64,000 bases of DNA, taken from positions 2,500,289 through 2,564,288 of the forward strand of contig CP091242.1 of the NCBI GenBank assembly GCA_027627705.1, read 5' to 3'. This DNA comes from Hyphomonadaceae bacterium BL14. GTDB taxonomy: Bacteria > Pseudomonadota > Alphaproteobacteria > Caulobacterales > Maricaulaceae. Position numbers and translations under genes: made by a program. This document shows, one piece after another, positions 44,617-54,787 of the stretch; position 1 is the stretch's first letter, and each line of letters opens with the position of its first letter. The notes under the pieces were generated by a model. That model saw nothing but the letters and a program-made list of their open reading frames with translations, made no database searches and was not told the origin of the DNA.

Positions 44617-46328
44617 CCCGCCTCACACCCCAGACCGCCGAGAATCTCCGCGCCCGCCTCCTCGCCCCAGAATCCCAGGGCGCGGGCGATCTGGCAGCGC
44701 TGTTCGGCGTCGAGGCGCGGGTCCTGCCCCAGATCGGCGATAATGGCCGCGCGCGTGTCGGCACCCGTCATCAGCGCCGGCCCGCCATCTTGCGGCGTAT
44801 CAAAGCGCATCAGCGGACCATCGGCCTCAAAGACCGGCCAGGCTGGCCCGCCCGCATCGCCCGGTGCGCCATCGCGCGCAAACGCGGCCCAATACGCCCC
44901 CATGGACTGCGCCAACGCCTCGCGGCCCTCGCGATTGCGCCGGTTGAACAGGATGGAGTCAATCTGGCCGAAGAAGTCGAAATTATTGAAGATGAACGGG
45001 ATTTCCATGGCGTGGGCGGCGCCGAGTACGCGCGACAAATCCATGGTCAGGAATGACCCGCCCTCATCCCAGTCAAACCGGTAGGCCCAGATGGCATCAT
45101 GTCCGCCTGTGCGCATGGTCGCCGCCGGCTCATCCACTGCGCGCACGCGCCACATGCGGCCCTGATAGTCTGACAGCGCATCATAGAAATCCGGCTCGCG
45201 CGGGCTGAACAATACACCCAGCCGCCGGCGGGTGAGGGTCTCGACAAAGGCGTTGAACAGCTTGGTTTCGTCGCGATTGGTGCCGGTGATCAGCGGCACG
45301 GCATTGAACCCCTCAGCGCGCGCGAACGCGCCGATCAGCCCGTCGCGCGGCAGGCTCACCCCGTCCGCGATCATGCGTGGCAGGTCGCCCAGCGGCCCGC
45401 CGCCGCCATAGGCAAGGTATATGTCCGCCAGGTTCGCGCCGCGCACCGTATCCGCGTCCGCGCCGGCCCCGGCGAAGCGGGCCGCGGCGTCGACGGCATT
45501 ATTCTCCGCGGCCGATTGCGCCTCGTCCAGGCTGATCGAGGTGAAACTGCCTGACTGGATGATCGCCCGGTGAAACAGGCCCGAGGCCAGCGGCGAGGCC
45601 AGAAGGCCCGCCACATTATGCCCGCCTGCGCTTTCGCCGAAAATCGTCACGCGTGAGGCATCGCCGCCAAACTGGGCGATATTGTCCTGCACCCAGTCCA
45701 GCGCCGCGATCAGGTCCAGCAGGGCGAAATTGGCCGCCGCGTCCTCGGGCGTCCGGGCATCTGCCTCGATCAGCGGGTGGGCGAAAAAGCCCAGCGGGCC
45801 CAGCCGGTACTGGACCACGGCCACCACCACATTTTCAGCCGCCGCCAACGCCGCGCCGTCATACTGGCTGGCATGGCCCCAGACGTTGGAGCCGCCGTGG
45901 ATCCATACCATCACGGGCAGGGCCGCATTGTCCGGACCGGCACTGGCGGGCGCGTAAATGTCCATCTGAAGGCAGTCTTCCGATCCGATCAGATCGCCCG
46001 GGCTGGCTCCGCTGGCCGCCGCCGACAGGGCATTGGCCACCTGGGGGCAGGGATCGGGATGGGCCAGCGCCTCGCGCACACCCTCCCACGCCTGTGCCGG
46101 ACGCGGGGCGCGCCAGCGCAGATCGCCCTGCGGTGCCGCTGCGAAGGGCACGCCCTGCCAGATATGGGCGCTGGCACCGTCAATCGCACCGTCGCGGCTG
46201 AAGCCGATAATCTGGCCTTGCGCGATGGTGCGCTGCGTCGCCGCATCCGCCACGGGCGTCTCAGGGCCTCCGGCACAGCCGGACACAAGCGCGCCCAGTG
46301 CGAGCATGGCGGTGATGGTGCGGATCAT
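44613..46328 (-). CDS. Carboxylesterase type B, lipoprotein
   Basis: A 571-residue carboxylesterase type B (para-nitrobenzyl esterase/cholinesterase-like). The lipobox LVSGC with Cys18 predicts lipid anchoring. Catalytic features are VMVWIHGGSNVWGH (oxyanion hole), FGESAGGHN (nucleophile Ser), GTNRDETKLFN and the C-terminal GAAHAMEIPFIFNN with the probable His. Conserved Cys pairs include SEDCLQMDIYAPAS. The frame opens to 46469, but the ATG at 46328 begins the signal peptide MIRTITAMLALGALVSGC. The natural substrate is unknown. Confidence 0.9.
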   Translation of the reverse strand: MIRTITAMLALGALVSGCAGGPETPVADAATQRTIAQGQIIGFSRDGAIDGASAHIWQGVPFAAAPQGDLRWRAPRPAQAWEGVREALAHPDPCPQVANALSAAASGASPGDLIGSEDCLQMDIYAPASAGPDNAALPVMVWIHGGSNVWGHASQYDGAALAAAENVVVAVVQYRLGPLGFFAHPLIEADARTPEDAAANFALLDLIAALDWVQDNIAQFGGDASRVTIFGESAGGHNVAGLLASPLASGLFHRAIIQSGSFTSISLDEAQSAAENNAVDAAARFAGAGADADTVRGANLADIYLAYGGGGPLGDLPRMIADGVSLPRDGLIGAFARAEGFNAVPLITGTNRDETKLFNAFVETLTRRRLGVLFSPREPDFYDALSDYQGRMWRVRAVDEPAATMRTGGHDAIWAYRFDWDEGGSFLTMDLSRVLGAAHAMEIPFIFNNFDFFGQIDSILFNRRNREGREALAQSMGAYWAAFARDGAPGDAGGPAWPVFEADGPLMRFDTPQDGGPALMTGADTRAAIIADLGQDPRLDAEQRCQIARALGFWGEEAGAEILGGLGCEAG

Positions 46329-46458
46329 GATCTTGGCCTCCCCCTCCGGCCCGGCCCTCAGAATGGCGCGAGACCGCGACGCGTGAGTATGGCGCACATG
46401 ACGCGCACGGCAAGCCGGGCTTTCCCGCGCGGCGCGCGGACGGCATAAGGCGTGGCTT

Positions 46459-46926
46459 GTGCACCGCAACGAGCCGGACCTGTCAAAGATGAGACCTGAT
46501 GCCTTCCGCCTGACGCGCGAGACCTACCCGGTCTCGGTCATCGTGCCTTCGCGCTTTCGCGATCTCGACACGCTGGGCCATCTTAACAATGTGGCGCTGG
46601 GATCGTTCTATGAAGAGGGCCGCGCCCAGCTCAACCGTGCGGCTTTCCCCCAGGAAATGCGCCATGAGAGCGGGCTGCGCATGCTGATCGCCGACGTGCA
46701 CATCGCGTATCTGGCCGAGGCGCATTACCCCGGCGATATCGAGGTGGCAGCCGGGGTGGGCCATATCGGCCGGTCAAGCTACACCATTGCGCTGGCCCTG
46801 TTCCAGAACGGGGCCTGCGTGGGCACGTGTGAAACCGTGCTGGTGGTCACCGATGACAATGGCGCGGTGGAGATCCCGCCCGCCCAGCGCGCGGCGCTGG
46901 AGGGGCTGAGACTCAAAGGCAGCTGA
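46459..46926 (+). CDS. Acyl-CoA thioesterase, 4HBT hot-dog family
   Basis: A 155-residue hot-dog thioesterase with the 4-hydroxybenzoyl-CoA thioesterase signature RFRDLDTLGHLNNVALGSF (catalytic Asp in DLDTLGH) and the core strand ADVHIAYLAEAHYPGDIEV. It would hydrolyse acyl-CoA esters of unknown length. The GTG at 46459 has AAGG about 9 nt upstream, while the alternative ATG at 46489 has no ribosome binding site, so the GTG is kept. It is convergent with trxA, with a 15-bp gap. Confidence 0.85.
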   Translation: MHRNEPDLSKMRPDAFRLTRETYPVSVIVPSRFRDLDTLGHLNNVALGSFYEEGRAQLNRAAFPQEMRHESGLRMLIADVHIAYLAEAHYPGDIEVAAGVGHIGRSSYTIALALFQNGACVGTCETVLVVTDDNGAVEIPPAQRAALEGLRLKGS

Positions 46927-46941
46927 GGGCGGACACCGCCG

Positions 46942-47262
46942 TCAAATTTCGCCTTGCACCCACTCGACCAGCTTGCTTTTGGGCAGGGCACCGACCTTGG
47001 TGGCGGCGATCTCGCCGTTCTTGAACAGGATCATGGTGGGGATGCCGCGCACGCCATACTTGCTGGGTGCCATCGGATTTTCGTCGATATTGACCTTGGC
47101 CACGGTCAGCTTGCCGGCCATGTCGTTGGAAATATCTTCCAGTGCCGGGGCGATTTGGCGGCAGGGCCCGCACCATTCGGCCCAGAAATCCACCAGCACC
47201 GGGCCGTCAGCCTTGAGCACGTCGGCATCAAAGGAATCGTCGGTCACCGTCTTGGTCGCCAT
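46942..47262 (-). CDS. trxA: Thioredoxin 1
   Basis: A 106-residue classical thioredoxin with active site WCGPC (in [15 protein letters not shown]), [19 protein letters not shown] with the cis-Pro, and [17 protein letters not shown]. It acts as cytoplasmic disulfide reductant for ribonucleotide reductase and other enzymes. It lies 87 bp downstream of addA, a gene order conserved in many Alphaproteobacteria. Confidence 0.97.
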   Translation of the reverse strand: MATKTVTDDSFDADVLKADGPVLVDFWAEWCGPCRQIAPALEDISNDMAGKLTVAKVNIDENPMAPSKYGVRGIPTMILFKNGEIAATKVGALPKSKLVEWVQGEI

Positions 47263-47349
47263 CGAAATCGCTCCTTGTCATATCCGGGGCCGGTCCGGGG
47301 TCGGGCGGCCCTTTGAGTGGTCCGCATCTAGGAAGGCGCGGGCTTCGGG

Positions 47350-50300
47350 TCAAGCGCGCCGGGCTTTGCCGATCCGCGCCAGCGTGTCGTCCAGAAGCGT
47401 CTCAGGCAGCTCCATCAGGCGCGGACCATCGGTCCAGAGCAGGGCGCAACGCACTGGCCTGCCGGCATGCAGGCCCTGCAGGAGTGCGCGGTACGCCGCC
47501 ATCTGGGCCAGATAGGTGAGCGGCACATCCGCCACGTCGTGCGGCGGCGGGCGGTTGGTCTTGTAGTCCACGATCAGGATTGCGTGACCGGTCACCACCA
47601 GCCGGTCGATCTGGCCGTTGATCACCACATCCTCCGGCAGTCCCGGCGCCCGGCCGGACACCGACACTTCGGCGCGCGAGCCCGGGCCAAACAGCGGCGC
47701 AAACGCCGGATCGTCGAGCACCTTGAAGGTTTCCGCCGCGATCTCCGTGCGCTGCGCGTCGGTGAGGTCGGCCTGCGCGGCCAGATAGCGGGCGGCGGAG
47801 GCGGCGCGGCGCTCGCGCGGCAGATCGGGCAGGGTCTGCAACAGCTTGTGGATCAGCGCCCCGCGCCGGAAGCGCGCCTCGCCACCCTCGGCCAGCGGGG
47901 ATAGCGACACCGGCGCAAACCCGCCCGCCTCGTCTTCCAGCAGGCGTGAAGGTGCCGCGGCGCGCGGTGCCGCCGGCTCCGCGGGGACAGGCGCGCGCGC
48001 CCAGGCGGGCAGGGCCTCGTGCGCGGCGGCCTCTTGCGCCTTGCCCAGCTGCTGCGGATCGGGTCCCAGGCGCAGGCCGGGCTCGGACAGCCAGCCATGG
48101 CGGTCGGCCATCGCATTGACCGGCGTCCTGAAAGGCCGCCAGTCCGGCCCTCTCCAGGTCCGCGCGCACCGGTCATACCAGCTGCCGGCGCTGACATCGC
48201 CGGTGCCGTGGCCATGGCGGTGCCCGCACACGACCAGCCGGTCGCGCGCCCGCGTCAGGGCGACGTAAAGCAGCCGGATATACTCGCCGTCCTGATCCAG
48301 CTCGGCGCGTTCCTTCATCGACGCCACCAGACGGGGCGGCACAGAGGAATCCGGCGCCCAGATCAACCCGGCGTCCGGGTGAGCATAGAGCCCGCCGGAC
48401 TTGTTCTTCGGCATCTGGGTGGTGTCGGGCAGGAAGACGATGGGCGCTTCCAGACCCTTGGCGCCGTGTACGGTCATGACCCGCACCTCGCCGCGCCCGG
48501 CCTCCATCTCGCGCTTGATCTGGCCATCGTCCGCCGCCAGTGCCGTGATGAAGCGCGCCAGCGACGGCGCGCCCTCGCGCTCATGGGCCAAAGCCCGGCT
48601 CAGAAATTCCTCCACCGGATCGCGCGCCTCCTCGCCCAGCCGGGCATAGAGGCGCGACAGGCGGCTCTCGCCGGTTGCCGACGCGCCGGTCAGGAAGCCG
48701 GCAAACAAGGCGTAGGGCGCGTCGGTCTCGACCCGTCCGCGGACGGCGTCCAGCGCCATGCGGGCCTCGGCAAAGCGCGGATCATCGCTATGGCGCAGCT
48801 TGTCCCACAACCGCCGTCCGGGCCGCTGGCTGAGATCGAACAGGGCGTCGTCATCAATGGGTGGCAGCGGGCTGGAGACCGGATGGAAGACCGGGCTTTT
48901 GAGCACTTCGGCCAGCGCCAGATCGTCTTCGGGCAACAGGGCGAACCGGCCCAGCGACAGCAAATCCTCCACCACGAGCTGGTCCGGCAGGGTCATGCGG
49001 TCAGCGCCGGCCACCGGCACGCCATTGAGCTTCAGCCTGCGGATGATCTCCTCGAACAGACCGCCGCTGCGCCGGCGCACCAGAACCAGGATGTCGCCCG
49101 CGCGGGCAGGGCGCAGGTGCCAGGGTTTGCCTTCCTCCCACACGCCATCGCCGCGGGCGATAATGGCAGCGATTTCGTCCGCCACCGCCTGGGCCAGCTG
49201 GTTGCGCTCGGAGCGCTCCTCGCGCGCATCCACCGGCTCGATCTCCAGCGTGTCGGCTTCCAGACCTTCGGGGCGCGGAATGGCGGGCCAGATCTCGACG
49301 CAGCCGGGCATGCCCTGACGCGCCGCGCGGTGGGGCGGATAGCGATGGAAGGGCAGAGGGTCGCGGGGCGTTTCGGTCTCGGGATCCGACATCAGGAATT
49401 TGCGTTCCAGCACCGCCCCTGCGTCATCCGGCTCCGCCGCCTCCAGCGCGGCCTTCTCGGCCATGAAGGCGTCATCCACCGCCCGCAGGATTTCCGGCGC
49501 GGAGCGGAAAGACGCATCCAGCGCCGGGCTGGCGAAAGCGAGGCCTGCGCCCCGGGTTTCGGCTTCAAGCCTTGCGCGCTGGGCCAGGAACTGGCGCGGA
49601 TCAGCCTTCTGGAAGGAGTAGATGGATTGTTTCTCGTCGCCCACGCAGAACACGGTGCGCAGCGGGCCGTCGGCGCGGGCGCCGGACCCGGAGAAAAATT
49701 CCTCCGTCAGCGCATTGATGACAGCCCACTGGTCGGGCGCGGTGTCCTGGGCCTCGTCGACCAGCACATGATCCAGCCCCTCATCGAGCTTGTAGAGCAC
49801 CCAGGCGCTCAGCTCCGCATCGGTCAGGAGCGCGCGGGCGCGCACCACCAGATCGGCGAAATCGACCCGGCGCAGGCGTTTGAGGCGCGCCTCATAGGCC
49901 TCGATGGCCGCAAAACCGATCTTCAGCGCGGCGCGCGTGGCGGCGTTGGCGCGCGCTGCGGCGATGGCGGGCAGCACCTCGTCCATGATGCGGTGCATTT
50001 CATTGCCGTCATCGCCATAGAGCGTGGCCAGGATGCGGTAACGCTCGCCCAGCGCCTTGCCGTAGAAGCTGCCGGGTTTCTTGAACGTGCCGCTTTTGGT
50101 CAGCACGAAGTCGAGATAGTCCGAGATCGCGTCTTCGCCCGACACCGTGGCGGATTCCAGCACGCCGGCGAGCGCTGCGGCGCTCTTGTTTTCAGTCTTC
50201 GAGGTCCCGGCCTGGAACGCGGACAGCGCTGCTTCCAGATCATCGACGGGCGTGTCGTCCCAGGCCTCTTCCAGCGCGGAGGCTTCGTGCGCATCCGGCG

Positions 50301-51015
50301 CGACTTTCAGCGCTGCGCTCGCCCGGTTCATCAGCGCGTCCAGCGAACCGGCCGCGTCCAGACAGGCGCGCAGCTCATGCCGGCGGGCCAGCGCAAAGGC
50401 GGCGATATCGCCCGGCGCATCGGCTCCGGCGTCCAGCGCCTGGGCAATGGCGTGTGCCAGCGCGCCGTCGGGCGCGTGCGCCGCTTCACCCCAGACCGCT
50501 TGCAGCGCCTCGTCGGTGATGACGCCCTTCACCGCATCGTCCTGAACCTCAAAGCCCGGCGGCAGGCCGGCCTCCAGCGGGAAGCGCCGCAAGAGGCTTT
50601 CGCAGAACGCATGCAGGGTCTGGATTTTCAGACCGCCCGGCGTCTCCAGCGCGCGGGCGAACAGCTGACGCGCGGCGGCCAGATCATGGGCCGCCTCCTC
50701 TCCGCCCGACAGCGCGGCCATGTCGGCACGCAATTGCGCATCCGGCATGACCGACCAGTCGCCCAGCTTGCGGAACAGGCGCGTCTGCATCTCGCCCGCG
50801 GCGGCCTTGGTGAAGGTCACACACAGTATGCGTTCGGGCGCGGCGCCGCCCAGCAGCAGGCGCGCCACCCGGTCTACCAGGACGCGCGTCTTGCCCGATC
50901 CGGCATTGGCCTCCACGAACACGCTGCGCGCCGGATCGGCGGCGTCGCGCTGGGCCTGGCTGGCCGCGTCGACGACAATCGGATCAAAGCCCGGCGATGT
51001 CACATCTGTGCTCAT
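47350..51015 (-). CDS. addA: AddA helicase/nuclease subunit
   Basis: A 1221-residue UvrD-like helicase-nuclease that, with AddB, resects double-strand breaks and loads RecA. Walker A is VEANAGSGKTRVLVD near residue 45, motif II is DHVLVDEAQDTAPDQW, motif VI-type is LLYVALTRARDRLVV, and the C-terminal PD-(D/E)XK nuclease has AILIVDYKTNRPP. The frame opens at 51057, but the ATG at 51015 overlaps the addB stop as ATGA, which supports it. Length is normal for alphaproteobacterial AddA. Confidence 0.95.
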   Translation of the reverse strand: MSTDVTSPGFDPIVVDAASQAQRDAADPARSVFVEANAGSGKTRVLVDRVARLLLGGAAPERILCVTFTKAAAGEMQTRLFRKLGDWSVMPDAQLRADMAALSGGEEAAHDLAAARQLFARALETPGGLKIQTLHAFCESLLRRFPLEAGLPPGFEVQDDAVKGVITDEALQAVWGEAAHAPDGALAHAIAQALDAGADAPGDIAAFALARRHELRACLDAAGSLDALMNRASAALKVAPDAHEASALEEAWDDTPVDDLEAALSAFQAGTSKTENKSAAALAGVLESATVSGEDAISDYLDFVLTKSGTFKKPGSFYGKALGERYRILATLYGDDGNEMHRIMDEVLPAIAAARANAATRAALKIGFAAIEAYEARLKRLRRVDFADLVVRARALLTDAELSAWVLYKLDEGLDHVLVDEAQDTAPDQWAVINALTEEFFSGSGARADGPLRTVFCVGDEKQSIYSFQKADPRQFLAQRARLEAETRGAGLAFASPALDASFRSAPEILRAVDDAFMAEKAALEAAEPDDAGAVLERKFLMSDPETETPRDPLPFHRYPPHRAARQGMPGCVEIWPAIPRPEGLEADTLEIEPVDAREERSERNQLAQAVADEIAAIIARGDGVWEEGKPWHLRPARAGDILVLVRRRSGGLFEEIIRRLKLNGVPVAGADRMTLPDQLVVEDLLSLGRFALLPEDDLALAEVLKSPVFHPVSSPLPPIDDDALFDLSQRPGRRLWDKLRHSDDPRFAEARMALDAVRGRVETDAPYALFAGFLTGASATGESRLSRLYARLGEEARDPVEEFLSRALAHEREGAPSLARFITALAADDGQIKREMEAGRGEVRVMTVHGAKGLEAPIVFLPDTTQMPKNKSGGLYAHPDAGLIWAPDSSVPPRLVASMKERAELDQDGEYIRLLYVALTRARDRLVVCGHRHGHGTGDVSAGSWYDRCARTWRGPDWRPFRTPVNAMADRHGWLSEPGLRLGPDPQQLGKAQEAAAHEALPAWARAPVPAEPAAPRAAAPSRLLEDEAGGFAPVSLSPLAEGGEARFRRGALIHKLLQTLPDLPRERRAASAARYLAAQADLTDAQRTEIAAETFKVLDDPAFAPLFGPGSRAEVSVSGRAPGLPEDVVINGQIDRLVVTGHAILIVDYKTNRPPPHDVADVPLTYLAQMAAYRALLQGLHAGRPVRCALLWTDGPRLMELPETLLDDTLARIGKARRA

Positions 51016-54000
51016 GATCCGCCCCCCTCGCCGCCTTCGCCGGGCGCACTCGCCCATTCCTTGCGGCGGGCCAGATGATCATAGGCGCCGTAGGTATTGA
51101 CCCATTTGCGCCGCGGCTGGCTGGGATAGCCGGTCTCGGGATCGTCAAACCGCGTGATCCAGTCGATCAGATCCTCGCGCGCATCGCGCATCAGGTCGGA
51201 CGCTTCATCCGTGCCCGGATATTCAACGATGGAGGCCTCGTCGCCAGCCACCTTGCCGCCCCCGGCTTTCAGATAGATCAGATCGCCCGGCTCATGACGC
51301 GGGCAGTCTTCAAATCCGCCCTGTGCGGCAATGAGGGCGGTGAGCGCCAGCTGGGGCGCGAAGAAGGCTTTGGCCTCTTTGGCGCTCGGGGCCGAGCCGG
51401 TCTTGTAATCGATAATGTCCAGCGCCCCGTCCGGGCGCAGATCAATCCGGTCGGCGCGGGCCGTCAGGGTAAAGGGCCCGCCCGGGGCGTCATTCAGGGT
51501 CAGCGCGCCGCGCCACTCCAGAATCTCGGGCAGGAAGCCGGCCCGGCGCCGCTCACCCTCCCAGTCCATCATGAAATAGGCCGCCCGCTCAAACCGCGCC
51601 AGCTCCAGCCCCAGCATGGCCTCGGGCATGCCCGCTTGCAGCAGCGCCTCGCGCCCCGCCGCCATCAGCCGGTCCCAGGCGTCGCGCGGCAGATCATCCG
51701 CGCGCCCCAGGCTTTTGACCCAGACCTCGAAAGCGGTGTGATAGGCATTGCCCCGCTCGGCCGGGCCGGGCGCCTGGTCGGGCGCGTCCAGTTCTTTCAG
51801 CCCCAGAACATACTGGGCGTAGATCGCATACGGATCGCGCACCCAGGTGGAGATCGCCGTGACCGGCAGCGTGCGCGGGCGCACCGCAACCGGCGGGCGC
51901 GGCTCTGGCGGATTGACGCCGGTGCGCGTGCCCGGCTCATCCAGCTGGCGCGCCAGCGCCAGAAAATCCGTTGCCGGGGCCAGCGCCGCCTCCGCCGCCC
52001 CGCCCAGCGCGCCGCGCGCCAGGGTCTGCAGCCGCCACAGCCAGCGCGAGGCCACGGTGGGCGCGCCATCCACGCGGGTGGAGCGGGTCAGGATCACCTC
52101 GGGCAGGCAGGCGAGCTGGGCGAAATCATGGGCGGCCAGGCCAAACCGCTGTTCAGGCGCGGCGAGGCCGGCGCGGGCGCGCATGCCCAGGCTCATGAAC
52201 GGATCGGCCTTGGCCGGTGCCGGCCAGACGCCTTCATTGAGGCCCGCCAGGATCACCCGGTCGGCACTGATCAGGCGCGCTTCCAGCGGACCCAGCACCT
52301 GCAGGCGCGGATGCCCGCCGGCACGCTGGCGCACCATGCGGCTGCGCGCCGCCTCCAGCAGGGCGCCGGCAAAATCATGCAGGCTCAGCGCGGTCAGCGC
52401 CTCGGCCTCATGCAGGAAGGCGCGCACCAGCCCTGCTGCCGCCTCGCCCGCATCCCCGGCCCACAGCCGGTCCGCGCCCGCACGCGTCTCATCCGCCGCC
52501 AGCGCCTCGCCCGCTTCGGCAAGCGCTCTGGCCCAGTCTGCACACGGATGATCGCCTGTCAGCCTGGCCAGCGGCGCCATGGCCGTCATCGTCCGGTCGA
52601 TCAGCGCCAGCCAGCGTTCCCGCTGCGGCTCGACCGGTTCAGGCAGGCGTGCGGTCTCGACTGCGTGGCGCAGGGCCGCCCAGTCATGGCCGGGCCGGCG
52701 TCCGCGCAGGGTCCAGCGCTCCAGCGCCATCAGGTCCAGCGACAGCTGGGCGCGCGCCTCGCCCAGGGCGAACAGGGGTGAGGCGGACAGGGCGATGAAG
52801 CCCAGCGCCGATCCCGGATCGCGCGCGGCTTCCAGAATGCGCATCAAAAACGCACCCGGCGGCGTGTCGGACAGGGGCGCGCCGGCCGAATCGTCCAGCG
52901 TCACGCCAAAGCGCTCCATCTCCACGATGACCCGGCGCGCCAGCCCCCTGTCCGGCGTTACCAGCACGGCCCGCCGACCGGGCGTTTCCAGTGTTTCGCG
53001 CATGGCCAGCGCAATGGCGCGTGCTTCCTCGGCGGGGGCGGGGGCCTCGATGAGGCTGAGGCCGTCCAGCGCCTGGACAAAGGCCTGGCCGCCGCGCCCG
53101 GCTTCGATGGCGCGCACCTGATTGAGCCAGTCGCCGGTCGCGCGTGCAGGGCGCAGCGCCTCGGCGATCACCCGCGCCCGCGCTGCCTGCCGCACGCCGG
53201 GCTCGGCACCGGGCCAGACGGGTATGGCGCGATGATCGAGCTCCAGACGGGCCAGCAGCGCCTTCATGGCGCGCTGGGGATGGGTGTCGTCCACCTCGTC
53301 CCACGCCGCGCCGTCCATGGCTGTGTCCAGGCCCGGCAGCACGACGCAGCCCTGATCGAGCTGCGCCACCACGGCCAGCAATTCCGCCGCCGCCGGGATG
53401 GAGCCGGTGGAGCCTGCCGCGATGACCGGCCCGGGCGGCGGCGTCTCGCGCCAGCGTGCGGCCAGCGCGCTCAGAAGGCGCGAACGCCGTTCGGCCGGGT
53501 CCACAAGGCCCAGCTCGGCGAGGCGCGCAGGCCAGGCCTCCAGAATGATGTCGAGGAACAGCGCCGCTTCCTGCCGGTGGGCGGGCAGGGCGGCGCGGAT
53601 ATCGCCGTCCAGCGCGGACAGATCGCGCACGCCGGCCGTGGCCAGATCATCCACCAGCCGGGCCAGATCACCAGCCAGCGCCAGCGCGCCGCCTGCGCTC
53701 ATGGATCGGCCGGCCGCCGCTTCGCGCTGCAGGACCAGGCGGGCGAGCTCGAACTGGCGCCGGGCCGGAGAGACTGCGTCGGGCGCAGCCTGCGCCAGCT
53801 CACCGGGTTCGAACGGGGGGTCATCGGCGTCCACATCGCCGATGGGGCGGATCATGGGCAGCAGCGCCGCGCCGGGTCCGCCGTCCAGGCCGGCAAAGGC
53901 CTCCGCCAAAGCCCGGCCTGCCCGCCGCGTGGGGGCCAGCACGGTCACCCCCGCCAGTGCGCCGGGATCGGGAAAGGCGCGGGTCAGACCCCGCGCCAGC

Positions 54001-54077
54001 ACGCTCAGGAAGGGCGCGCCTGCGGGCAGGGTGAAGACACGCGGCGCAGGGCCGGAAAACAGATCGGTGGCGCTCAT
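51012..54077 (-). CDS. addB: AddB helicase/nuclease subunit
   Basis: A 1021-residue AddB partner of AddA. It has an inactivated helicase-like N-terminal part (LAPTRRAGRALAEAF; no canonical Walker A) and a C-terminal PD-(D/E)XK nuclease with LDIIDYKTGSAPSAKEAKAF. It forms the heterodimer that processes broken ends in place of RecBCD. It is overlapped by 4 nt on both sides (murU upstream, addA downstream), so the whole tsaE-amgK-murU-addB-addA block may be one transcript. Confidence 0.93.
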   Translation of the reverse strand: MSATDLFSGPAPRVFTLPAGAPFLSVLARGLTRAFPDPGALAGVTVLAPTRRAGRALAEAFAGLDGGPGAALLPMIRPIGDVDADDPPFEPGELAQAAPDAVSPARRQFELARLVLQREAAAGRSMSAGGALALAGDLARLVDDLATAGVRDLSALDGDIRAALPAHRQEAALFLDIILEAWPARLAELGLVDPAERRSRLLSALAARWRETPPPGPVIAAGSTGSIPAAAELLAVVAQLDQGCVVLPGLDTAMDGAAWDEVDDTHPQRAMKALLARLELDHRAIPVWPGAEPGVRQAARARVIAEALRPARATGDWLNQVRAIEAGRGGQAFVQALDGLSLIEAPAPAEEARAIALAMRETLETPGRRAVLVTPDRGLARRVIVEMERFGVTLDDSAGAPLSDTPPGAFLMRILEAARDPGSALGFIALSASPLFALGEARAQLSLDLMALERWTLRGRRPGHDWAALRHAVETARLPEPVEPQRERWLALIDRTMTAMAPLARLTGDHPCADWARALAEAGEALAADETRAGADRLWAGDAGEAAAGLVRAFLHEAEALTALSLHDFAGALLEAARSRMVRQRAGGHPRLQVLGPLEARLISADRVILAGLNEGVWPAPAKADPFMSLGMRARAGLAAPEQRFGLAAHDFAQLACLPEVILTRSTRVDGAPTVASRWLWRLQTLARGALGGAAEAALAPATDFLALARQLDEPGTRTGVNPPEPRPPVAVRPRTLPVTAISTWVRDPYAIYAQYVLGLKELDAPDQAPGPAERGNAYHTAFEVWVKSLGRADDLPRDAWDRLMAAGREALLQAGMPEAMLGLELARFERAAYFMMDWEGERRRAGFLPEILEWRGALTLNDAPGGPFTLTARADRIDLRPDGALDIIDYKTGSAPSAKEAKAFFAPQLALTALIAAQGGFEDCPRHEPGDLIYLKAGGGKVAGDEASIVEYPGTDEASDLMRDAREDLIDWITRFDDPETGYPSQPRRKWVNTYGAYDHLARRKEWASAPGEGGEGGGS

Positions 54078-54787
54078 AAACCCGAGCGTAGCCGATTCTC
54101 CGCCGCGTCACGCGCATGGGGATCGCCCACATGCATCCAGAACGCGTCCATGACGCAGCCGAACACGCGGCCTTTGGCCAGCGCCTCATCCCACAGCCGG
54201 TTGGTGGAGAAAGGCTCGATCGCCCGGCCCGCCAGTATGGCCGGGTTCATCACCTGCACCCCGGCATAGGCGAAGGGGGCAGCGGGCCGCTCGCCGCGCC
54301 GGGTCAGGCGGCTGTCCGCCCCGATGAAAAAATCACCCGGCCCGTCAAAGCCCAGCGTGTGGTCGAGCCGCGCCAGCATCAGCAGGAAATCCATCCGGTC
54401 CGGGTCGAAGGCGGTGGCGAGGCGCGACAGCTCCGCCTGCGCCCCGTCCACCCACAGCGCATCGATATTGGCGGTGAAGATGGGGCCGCGACCCAGCAGC
54501 GGCGCGGCCCTGGCCAGCCCGCCGCCGGTTTCCAGCAGCTGGCTGCGCTCGTCAGAAATCAGGATTTCCGGCCGCGTCCGGCCTGACAGATGCGCCTCCA
54601 GCGCGTCGGCGAAGTGATGGACATTGACCACCGCCCGCATCACGCCGGCCGCTGCCAGCTTGTCCAGCGTCCAGTCGATCAGCGCCTTGCCGTCCACCGC
54701 CACCAGCGCCTTGCAGCGGTCATCGGTCAGCGGACGCATGCGCGAGCCGACGCCCGCCGCCATGACCATGGCGGTGGTGATCGTCAC
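54074..54787 (-). CDS. murU: MurNAc-1-phosphate uridylyltransferase (MurU-like nucleotidyltransferase)
   Basis: A 237-residue sugar nucleotidyltransferase with the pyrophosphorylase signature AAGVGSRMRPLTDDRCKALV, FTANIDALW as metal/sugar block and VMNPAILAGRAI. With the adjacent amgK it fits the cell-wall recycling bypass, in which MurNAc is phosphorylated by AmgK and converted by MurU to UDP-MurNAc. That assignment rests on the gene pair; the enzyme alone resembles several sugar-1-phosphate nucleotidyltransferases. It has 4-nt overlaps with both amgK and addB. Confidence 0.85.
   Translation of the reverse strand: MTITTAMVMAAGVGSRMRPLTDDRCKALVAVDGKALIDWTLDKLAAAGVMRAVVNVHHFADALEAHLSGRTRPEILISDERSQLLETGGGLARAAPLLGRGPIFTANIDALWVDGAQAELSRLATAFDPDRMDFLLMLARLDHTLGFDGPGDFFIGADSRLTRRGERPAAPFAYAGVQVMNPAILAGRAIEPFSTNRLWDEALAKGRVFGCVMDAFWMHVGDPHARDAAENRLRSGL

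Noticed and set aside
48019..51078. 1019-aa open frame on the + strand
   Set aside because: Antisense to addA, which has helicase and nuclease motifs; the shadow arises from GC-rich third positions.
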